Assembly (NCBI GenBank): GCA_018066175.1
Contig: JAGHRV010000033.1
Coordinates: 1-56,700 of the forward strand
Reading direction: 5' to 3'
Source: Candidatus Colicola equi
GTDB lineage: Bacteria; Bacteroidota; Bacteroidia; Bacteroidales; Paludibacteraceae
DNA length: 56,700 nt
The first letter of the stretch is position 1. Each line of letters opens with the position of its first letter. The notes below the pieces were generated by a model, which did no database searches, was not told the DNA's origin, and saw only the letters and a program-made list of their open reading frames with translations. Shown here one piece after another: positions 51,042-56,700 of this stretch. The position numbers were made by a program, and so were the translations under genes.

Positions 51042-53076
51042 GCACATCAAATACACCATCGTTGTGGCGTATATACAGAGTTCCGTTGATAATCATCTTC
51101 TTGTAATTAGGCAGAGTAGTGATATCCTCAATGGCAGTGTCATCATCTTCTATTGGATCCACAATAGGATTGGGGTCAATCGTTTGCTCTTTCTTGCGAT
51201 ATATTTGCACCGTCCCCTGCTCGCTGGTGTATGTGGTAAAGGACTTATTATTGGTGTTAAACTGTATCTTACCTGCTGTTTGATCCTTGCTGGCAATCGT
51301 AGCATCACCATTAGCAGCAATGGATATATCCCAGAATTTATTTCCTTCGCCCTTTATCATTAATTTATTGGTTTTCGATGCGCGAAGTAGGGTCTCAAAC
51401 GCCACCAATGCACCCTCTTCGTATGGGTCGGGCTCCAGCACTGTTGTCAGTATCTGCCAGCCTTGTGCTGTATTCACTAAATGCAGGTTCTCTACGCCCC
51501 AGCAACCTATGCTATCTCCATCGCGCACAATCTCCAAGTCAGCCGATTTGATGCGGCCCATCGTGACATCTGTTTGGGTTGTCTTGTCGTAACTCGTATA
51601 GGTCTCAAAAGCGGCAGAAGCGCGATTGTAATCTTCATTGACTAGAATGATGGAATCGCCGTTATGCAGTTCGTTGATATCCTTAATCTTGTAATAGACA
51701 TCACGTCCTCTGAAGATATCTTTCTTGCGTACATTCACCAAGCAACTGTCCTTGATTTGACTATTCTCGGTGGCGGTAGCGATGATGTAAGTTTGTCCCG
51801 GTGTAATGGCTGTCACCAAGCCTTTTTCTACGGATGCTACAGCCGGATTAGAACTGGTCCAGGTAACACCTTTATTCGTGGCTTGAATAGGGGTGTAAAT
51901 AACATTTATCTTAGCTGTCTCTTCTTGCTCTAAATCCAAGGTGTGTTGGTCTAATTCAATGGCTGTCAGGGCGATATCTTCGTCGTCGTGACGAGTAATG
52001 CCCCAAACCAAAGTAACCGTATCTAAATAGGCTGCTTTGGATTTAACACGCAGTCCTACATAAGCATAATTACCTGTTACTGCAAAACTCTTAGTGCCTT
52101 TGGCTATTTCGCCTATTTTGTGGTCAGAGATGATGGTCTCGTCTTGCAAGTCGCTTCTACTTAACGCACTATTGCTACCAAAAACATATATGACACGGTC
52201 CTGGCAGTTGCTATTCCATGCAATCTGTATCTCGCGTATATATCCTACGGATGACGTAGAAACAATGCCGGATTCCGTACTGCTACTGCCGGTGAACTGC
52301 ATGGCTTTACTATCTTTGGCACTCTTGCCGTTATAGTGAGTGCCGCTTTGTCCTACGCAATTCCATTCTACATAATTGGTTGTGGTGGCTGAAGTGCTAT
52401 CCACAACGATGATATCGGCCATTCTAACTTCACCTCCGGTTGTTTCTACCGTTACTTGACAAGTGGCCGTCAGTCCGCCGTCCATCGTCTTGGCTGTAAT
52501 GGTGGCTGTTCCGTTCTTAATGCCGGTTACAATGCCATTTGATACTGCTACAATATCAGGGTGACTGCTGGTCCATTCGATACGCTGGTCGTCAGCGTCT
52601 GCAGGGGTGATTGTAGGAATCAGTCGGAACGATTCTGTCACGCTGATAGTCTTGCTGGTTGGAGCAATACTAAAATTGGTGACATGGATAGGGTCTAAAA
52701 ACTCAACTGCTGAAGTGCCGGTCAGACCGTTTACTCCAAAGTATTTGCCCACATTGCCGCGAATAACTATTTTTTGACCGATATGGTCGGCTACATTGCC
52801 TAAATCCATTCGTGCAGCATAACTGACTTGCACTGGAATGCAATTGGTACCTTGTGCATCGTCGGCTAAGGTGAGTTGGGAATTGGCGCCTTCTATAGGT
52901 TCTTCGGTCGTGTAGGTATAGGCGGATTTAGGCCAGCCCATAATAAAACCTTTTACCCAATGTAATCCTTCGGTTACCGTGTTGCTGCGAATATCCCCAC
53001 AACGGATAGTGTCTGTCTCGGCTGCCCAACTATTCATCCCAATTGCCAGCAGCAGTAAAATAGTTACCTTTTTCAT
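51013..53076 (-). CDS. Secreted DUF6359/BIG2 protein with T9SS-like C-terminal signal
   Basis: 687 aa. Signal peptide MKKVTILLLLAIGMNSWA; a DUF6359-like N-terminal domain (~30-125, WVKGFIMGWPKSAY, then IGQKIVIRGNVGKYFGVNGL); two BIG2 immunoglobulin-like domains (ITPADADDQRIEWTSSHPDI near 160, and ATNKGVTWTSSNPAVASVEKG near 410); and a C-terminal ~30 residues (IINGTLYIRHNDGVFDVLGR, then CLEHSK) that look like a type A T9SS sorting signal. Surface-exposed, probably adhesive or structural. In operon with ddpX, which follows 15 bases later. Confidence 0.82.
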   Translation of the reverse strand: MKKVTILLLLAIGMNSWAAETDTIRCGDIRSNTVTEGLHWVKGFIMGWPKSAYTYTTEEPIEGANSQLTLADDAQGTNCIPVQVSYAARMDLGNVADHIGQKIVIRGNVGKYFGVNGLTGTSAVEFLDPIHVTNFSIAPTSKTISVTESFRLIPTITPADADDQRIEWTSSHPDIVAVSNGIVTGIKNGTATITAKTMDGGLTATCQVTVETTGGEVRMADIIVVDSTSATTTNYVEWNCVGQSGTHYNGKSAKDSKAMQFTGSSSTESGIVSTSSVGYIREIQIAWNSNCQDRVIYVFGSNSALSRSDLQDETIISDHKIGEIAKGTKSFAVTGNYAYVGLRVKSKAAYLDTVTLVWGITRHDDEDIALTAIELDQHTLDLEQEETAKINVIYTPIQATNKGVTWTSSNPAVASVEKGLVTAITPGQTYIIATATENSQIKDSCLVNVRKKDIFRGRDVYYKIKDINELHNGDSIILVNEDYNRASAAFETYTSYDKTTQTDVTMGRIKSADLEIVRDGDSIGCWGVENLHLVNTAQGWQILTTVLEPDPYEEGALVAFETLLRASKTNKLMIKGEGNKFWDISIAANGDATIASKDQTAGKIQFNTNNKSFTTYTSEQGTVQIYRKKEQTIDPNPIVDPIEDDDTAIEDITTLPNYKKMIINGTLYIRHNDGVFDVLGRCLEHSK

Positions 53077-53098
53077 AATTTATTTTAATTTATGTTAA

Positions 53099-53971
53099 TT
53101 ACCTCTTACCTCTTACCTCATACCTCTTACCTCTTACCTCCATATTCTCTTTTATTGCCTTAGCATAGAACAGCAAATCCCAGTGATGCAGGCATCCGCT
53201 TTGCCACCATTGACTTGCTCCAGGTATTGTGTAACGTTGTTCTTCTGCGTTGCAAATCAGCAAGTTATGAACTGTGTCTTGCGTGATAATAAGGGTATCT
53301 TGTTGATAATACAATATAGCCGGAGTGCCATCGGTTGTCCAGTTAAGTGGGTTGATGCAAGTGGCTGCCTGACCGCTTACAAAGGGCCATTGCCGTTCCA
53401 CGCGTGTAACGGTATTATAGGAAATAACCTTGCCATCAGTAGCCGAAGTGGCAGGTACGATGCGGTCGCTTTGCAGGTCCTCCGCCGTCAGTTGATATCC
53501 CATCATATAAGCCCCTAAGCAGCGTTGATAGTAACGTTTAGGCATCTCGTTAAGCAGGGTAGGAATCATCATCGCACCTTGACTGAAACCAACAATAAAG
53601 AACGGACGGCGCTGATTATGATGCCTAAGATATTGCTTAAACTGCTTTCGCACATCTTGTTTGGCTGTCTCAAAAGCGATAGCAAAAGAATCCTGAGGCA
53701 GCAAGATAGCGTTCATCGTGAATTGATGGTAGAAGGGCGCAAAGAAATTGACGGAATCGCCTATTTGCTCTGCCATCCATTCTATTTCCGGCTGTATCAT
53801 CTCGCGTTCGGCTTGGGTAAGAGTGGCGTTATACACCTCATTGCCTTCCTCGTCTTGCGAAGAAATAACGTTGGTGGAAGCGATATAGAACACATCTACC
53901 GGCCATTCAGCCTTCTTGCTACATCCCACCAATATAGCGCCCGCCACTAAGGCTAAAATAATCTTTCTCAT
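53099..53971 (-). CDS. DUF3089-type lipoprotein (alpha/beta-hydrolase fold)
   Basis: 290 aa. Lipoprotein signal (MRKIILALVAGAILVGC) followed by a DUF3089-like domain with the nucleophile-elbow motif FIVGFSQGAMM at mid-protein and a C-terminal HHWD that may hold the His. Probably a periplasmic esterase or similar; substrate unknown. The last 14 residues (MEVRGKRYEVRGKR) are encoded by a 7-bp simple repeat and are likely an accidental extension past the true domain end. Lies between the two C-terminal-signal proteins. Confidence 0.75.
   Translation of the reverse strand: MRKIILALVAGAILVGCSKKAEWPVDVFYIASTNVISSQDEEGNEVYNATLTQAEREMIQPEIEWMAEQIGDSVNFFAPFYHQFTMNAILLPQDSFAIAFETAKQDVRKQFKQYLRHHNQRRPFFIVGFSQGAMMIPTLLNEMPKRYYQRCLGAYMMGYQLTAEDLQSDRIVPATSATDGKVISYNTVTRVERQWPFVSGQAATCINPLNWTTDGTPAILYYQQDTLIITQDTVHNLLICNAEEQRYTIPGASQWWQSGCLHHWDLLFYAKAIKENMEVRGKRYEVRGKR
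53101..53141 (+). repeat. 7-bp tandem repeat ACCTCTT (about 6 copies)
   Basis: Five complete units plus a partial one, with one base variant (ACCTCAT). It encodes the C-terminal EVRGKR repeats of the DUF3089 protein on the minus strand. Confidence 0.95.
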
Positions 53972-54015
53972 ATAATCAGTTTGTTTTTATTTGGAGTGCT
54001 CTAAGCACCGTCCAA
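53946..54015. repeat. 70-bp direct repeat, copy 2
   Basis: Spans the start of the DUF3089 lipoprotein gene and the end of the 221-aa gene. Pair of 50972-51041. Confidence 0.95.
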
Positions 54016-54652
54016 AGACGTCATAAATGCCCTCGTTGTATTGGATATACATCTTGCCGTCGATAATAACCTTCTTGCCGACTTTTAGGCCTTGTATGTC
54101 CTTCAGCCCGGTCTGCTCGTCCGTCTCAATAATCATTGCCTTGGTCATCAAAGTGCCTTTGGTATCGGTTTTGCCTTGTTCCAGGCACTCATATCCGAAC
54201 TCGCATTTAGCTCCAACAGAGAACGTAATATCTTTGCTCTTGCCCTTCCATGTGTAGCGATATTCCCGGAATGAATCCGAAGCGTCTCGTCCTAAATAAG
54301 GTTCATCCATGGCACCATTAGAGGGTGTCACTTTAGCAAGACTGGAGCAACCGTTGCCGCCGATTACAAAGGTTATTTGGGTAATGGCATCAGCACCTAA
54401 ACTCTTGATTTGCAGGGTGTTATTGGCGTATGTGCGCAGCATCAAACCGGCTTTGTTGTCTGCTACGAACTGCGGACCGGATACACCGGAGGCCATCTCG
54501 GTGTTGATTTGGAATAAGTTATCTAAAGTAAAGTCTGAACTGGGAATTTGTTGTTTGTAATTCGGATACACTTCCGTCCAAACATAGTTATACGTTTTAG
54601 CCTGCACTTGTAGTGCCACCAAAGCCCAAAGGATAATGATGTATTTTTTCAT
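53987..54652 (-). CDS. Secreted protein with T9SS-like C-terminal signal, 221 aa
   Basis: Signal peptide MKKYIIILWALVALQVQA, a beta-rich central domain of unknown family (~25-180) and the same C-terminal segment as the BIG2 protein (VIIDGKMYIQYNEGIYDVFGR, ending CLEHSK, of similar length and pattern). Probably exported and cleaved or anchored by the type IX system. First gene of the operon 221-aa protein, DUF3089, BIG2, ddpX. A short linker (TDEQTGLKDIQGLKVGKK) joins the domain to the signal. Confidence 0.75.
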   Translation of the reverse strand: MKKYIIILWALVALQVQAKTYNYVWTEVYPNYKQQIPSSDFTLDNLFQINTEMASGVSGPQFVADNKAGLMLRTYANNTLQIKSLGADAITQITFVIGGNGCSSLAKVTPSNGAMDEPYLGRDASDSFREYRYTWKGKSKDITFSVGAKCEFGYECLEQGKTDTKGTLMTKAMIIETDEQTGLKDIQGLKVGKKVIIDGKMYIQYNEGIYDVFGRCLEHSK

Positions 54653-54669
54653 AGTATGTAAATTTTCTG

Positions 54670-54701
54670 CAAAGATATAAAAAAAATCTTAAATAGACAA
54701 A
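54670..54701 (-). promoter_or_regulatory. Promoter of the leftward T9SS/lipoprotein operon
   Basis: On the minus strand TTTG, 20 bases, TATCTTTG, 18 bases before the 221-aa gene. Confidence 0.8.
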
Positions 54702-54716
54702 TAAAACCGAACTTTA

Positions 54717-54748
54717 TTTGCATATTCCAAAAATTCTTTGTACTTTTG
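54717..54748 (+). promoter_or_regulatory. Promoter of the structured RNA
   Basis: TTTGCATATTCCAAAA, then TACTTTTG at 54741-54748 with 20-base spacing. No start codon of a plausible gene lies within 300 bases downstream. Confidence 0.85.
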
Positions 54749-54754
54749 CAGCGC

Positions 54755-54989
54755 AAATTAATAATAAACGAAAATTATTCGCCTATGATGTAAACAAAGC
54801 AATTTATTTGCACAGTAGATAATATAGCGTTATCTTTAGTTCTCACTCTCTTTAAATTCGCCAAATTTAGTTATCGAGAAGTAAAGTTTAGCGTTCACGT
54901 ATCACGTGGACTTTACTTTATATAATTCGATAACAAAGGTGTTTGGCGATACCTTAGAGAGTGGATTAAAAAGTTTAGTCCACTTTTTT
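54755..54989 (+). ncRNA. Candidate ~235-nt rod-like RNA (6S-like?)
   Basis: Between a strong promoter and an intrinsic terminator lies a long imperfect rod: CACTCTCT (54844-54851)/AGAGAGTG (54956-54963); TCGCCAAA (54858-54865)/TTTGGCGA (54942-54949); GTTATCG (54870-54876)/CGATAAC (54928-54934); AAGTAAAGT (54879-54887)/ACTTTACTT (54910-54918); CACGT/ACGTG at the tip. Helices are separated by symmetric internal loops. Such rods are typical of 6S-type RNAs that mimic an open promoter, but a match to the 6S-Flavo or Bacteroidales-1 families could not be tested. Confidence 0.6.
54961..54989 (+). terminator. Terminator of the structured RNA
   Basis: GTGGATTAAA-aag-TTTAGTCCAC (10 bp, one G-U) followed by TTTTTT. 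Its first three bases are shared with the closing helix of the rod. Confidence 0.85.
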
Positions 54990-55065
54990 GTGCCTCGTCA
55001 AACAACGGACTCGGAGTAACTGAAAAGCCGTCAAGTGAGTAGGACTTAAAATAAAATTATGAAAT

Positions 55066-56349
55066 ATGAAAAAAAAATGTTTATTTTTGGCATCGCTTTG
55101 TTTGACGCTAATGCTAATACCTGCATGTAAAAAGGACAAAAATGCCGTGTCTGGCTTATCTTGTTCACCAACAAAGATTTCTGCGTTGGCAGATGGTGGA
55201 ATTTATACAATAGACGTTAATTCTGCAGGAGATTGGGAAGCATGGACTACCTCTACATGGATAGAATTGCATGATGAGTATGGAAGCGGTAATGGTAATT
55301 TTCAATGTAATATAAAAAAGAACACTTCTTCATCATCTCGGTCAGGATATATTACCATTATGTCCGACAATGGCAATGACAATACACAGGTCTTGGTTGA
55401 TGTTAATCAAACTGGTGGTAGCCAACAAGGTGGTGGTGACGATGATAAAACAACTATTCCTTCTACGCCATCAAATGTGAATGCCTATACAAGTGGAAAT
55501 TCTATCGTTATTTCTTGGTCTACTGTTAGTGGTGCTAGTAGATATAATGTCTATCGTTCATCAAGTAGTTCGGGAACATATTCATATCTAGGTTATTCTT
55601 ATTCAACAAGTTATACAGACAATAATCCTCTCGATGGGTATAATTATTATAAAGTAAGCGCTGAAAATAATGCCGGTGAAGGCTCAAAAAGTAGTTATGC
55701 ATATTGTTCATATTCTAGATCTGGAACAGGAGGAGGAACTACTACAAAACCATCTACGCCAACCGGTGTCACAGCAGAAAAGGATGGAATAACTACAGAT
55801 CCAGTCATAGTAATAAGGTGGAATGAGGTTAGTGATGCCTCATCCTACAATATATACCATAGTTCATCGGCATCGGGATATTATTCAAAAATTGGAACAT
55901 CAGAATATAATGTATATTCACATAAGAATCCCGCAAATGGTACACACTATTATAAAATTTCCGCAGTGAATTCTGCTGGAGAGAGTGCTCAAAGTTCATA
56001 TGCAAGTGTTACTATTGATAAAAATGCAGTTTCTCCATGTCCCCCTTCTTCTATGAGTGGCTCTGTTTCGGGTGATTACATAACCATGCGTTGGTCTATT
56101 TCAACGACTATGGGATGTGGGAAACCAACAAAAATTACGGTTAGAGTATATGAACCTTTCCAGAATGCAGGATGGTTTGATAAAGAAGTATTATCAGGAA
56201 CTGCGACATCTTATAAATTTGCATGGCCTGCATACAAAGATTCCGATGGCTTTGTTAGAATGGGGGTAATTTTAGAAAATGATTATGGAACCGACTCTGC
56301 GGTACTTATATACGACAGCAAGAATAAAAAGTTCCTAGGTAGTTATTAA
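55066..56349 (+). CDS. BACON and fibronectin-III domain lipoprotein
   Basis: 427 aa. Lipoprotein signal (MKKKCLFLASLCLTLMLIPAC), a BACON domain (~28-118, SADGG-type ALADGGIYTIDVNSAGDW...WIELHDEYGSGNGNFQCNIKKN), a Gly/Asp linker, two clear FN3 domains (~130-215 and ~230-318, each with ISWSTVSGASRYNVYRS-like or IRWNEVSDASSYNIYHS strands) and a third, more diverged beta domain. Surface protein probably binding glycans or proteins. No -7 promoter motif is seen in the 75 bases before it, so it may depend on read-through from the upstream RNA. Ends at a strong terminator. Confidence 0.85.
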   Translation: MKKKCLFLASLCLTLMLIPACKKDKNAVSGLSCSPTKISALADGGIYTIDVNSAGDWEAWTTSTWIELHDEYGSGNGNFQCNIKKNTSSSSRSGYITIMSDNGNDNTQVLVDVNQTGGSQQGGGDDDKTTIPSTPSNVNAYTSGNSIVISWSTVSGASRYNVYRSSSSSGTYSYLGYSYSTSYTDNNPLDGYNYYKVSAENNAGEGSKSSYAYCSYSRSGTGGGTTTKPSTPTGVTAEKDGITTDPVIVIRWNEVSDASSYNIYHSSSASGYYSKIGTSEYNVYSHKNPANGTHYYKISAVNSAGESAQSSYASVTIDKNAVSPCPPSSMSGSVSGDYITMRWSISTTMGCGKPTKITVRVYEPFQNAGWFDKEVLSGTATSYKFAWPAYKDSDGFVRMGVILENDYGTDSAVLIYDSKNKKFLGSY

Positions 56350-56391
56350 TAAATACTCCTTCTAATATCAATTTACGTTGATTGAGCAATA

Positions 56392-56429
56392 AAAAAGTGG
56401 ACTTGTAACAAAAAGCAAGTCCTCTTTTT
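56392..56429. terminator. Bidirectional intrinsic terminator
   Basis: AAAAAGTGGACTTG / CAAGTCCTCTTTTT, one mismatch, 10-nt loop, T-runs on both strands. Confidence 0.9.
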
Positions 56430-56485
56430 GTGATTTTTACAAATTCTTAATATTAAGCCATCTAATTTTATTGTAAATATATGGT

Positions 56486-56590
56486 TTATTCCTCTTTCTG
56501 CAACTCGCGGAGGAGGGCAGTACGGACGAAGCAGTCGAAACGTTGGTAGCTGGCAAGTTTAATAGAAATAGATCGGTAATAGTTGTGTAA
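56486..56590 (-). pseudogene. Possible 3' remnant of a gene (no start)
   Basis: On the minus strand an open stretch ends ...RFDCFVRTALLRELQKEE* and looks coding (higher G+C, helical, charged), but there is no start codon and the frame closes within ~37 codons at the repeat array. It may be the tail of a gene disrupted by the repeats. Family not recognised. Confidence 0.3.
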
Positions 56591-56613
56591 TAAAAGTATA
56601 ATAATATATTAAT

Positions 56614-56700
56614 AACTTACTAATAACATGCTAATATCTTATTAATATCATACTAATCACATATTAACCACATAGTAATCACATACTAATCACATACTAA
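56614..56700 (+). repeat. 11-bp tandem repeat array, running off the window
   Basis: Eight 11-bp units of the form CACATACTAAT and decayed variants (the last one cut by the window end). Same unit length as 26677-26753 but unrelated sequence. Confidence 0.9.

Overview
The window reads as a chromosomal segment from a member of the order Bacteroidales (phylum Bacteroidota); I cannot name a genus. The support is internal. Many intergenic regions carry the Bacteroidota sigma-ABfr promoter form (TTTG, then exactly 20 bases, then TAnnTTTG). Gene starts lack strong Shine-Dalgarno sequences. There are secreted proteins with type IX secretion (T9SS) style C-termini, BACON, BIG2 and DUF6359 domains, a MurF-alanine racemase fusion, and single-chain GlyRS. 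No rRNA, tRNA, CRISPR array, transposase, integrase or phage structural gene was seen.

Layout. 1-22.4 kb is mostly core: a small outer-membrane barrel protein; gltX facing a large outer-membrane beta-barrel gene; a run with a carboxyltransferase, serC, serA, a T9SS type-B secreted protein and glyA; the korAB ferredoxin oxidoreductase; lepA; nhaD-dedA; and a murC-ftsQ-ftsA-ftsZ operon. 22.4-35.3 kb is accessory: a BRO-N/Fic protein between two related hairpins; a divergent pair (436-aa unknown protein and M48 peptidase-TerB) sharing a symmetric promoter; arrays of 11-bp and 27-bp repeats; a long structured leader; two paralogous microproteins; small membrane proteins; a TerB-like/DUF1232 protein; a bacterial voltage-gated cation channel; a string of single-gene cassettes whose ends share decayed repeats (DUF1835-like, lipoprotein, Sel1, acidic protein); and an AAA+/DUF4143 ATPase. 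35.4-50.3 kb is core again: glyS, and an eight-gene overlapping operon dxs-trkA-trkH-SGNH-MBOAT-coaE-engB-usp read leftward, then murF/alr, an ABC ATPase and a MATE exporter read rightward. 50.3-56.7 kb holds a leftward operon in which a two-gene module (C-terminal-domain secreted protein plus lipoprotein) occurs twice, a candidate ~235-nt structured RNA, a BACON/FN3 lipoprotein and another 11-bp repeat array running off the window.

How genes work together. serC, serA and glyA make serine and glycine from 3-phosphoglycerate; murC-ftsQAZ couple peptidoglycan precursor synthesis to septation; trkA/trkH form a K+ uptake system; the MBOAT and SGNH proteins look like a polysaccharide O-acetylation pair. 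The least explained part is 25.2-33.7 kb. There a peptidase-TerB protein, a TerB-like/DUF1232 protein, a 31-aa peptide, a two-helix membrane protein and a voltage-gated channel lie together behind structured leaders, followed by cassette-like genes resembling an immunity-gene array. A membrane-linked stress or defence function is my inference and is not demonstrated by the sequence.
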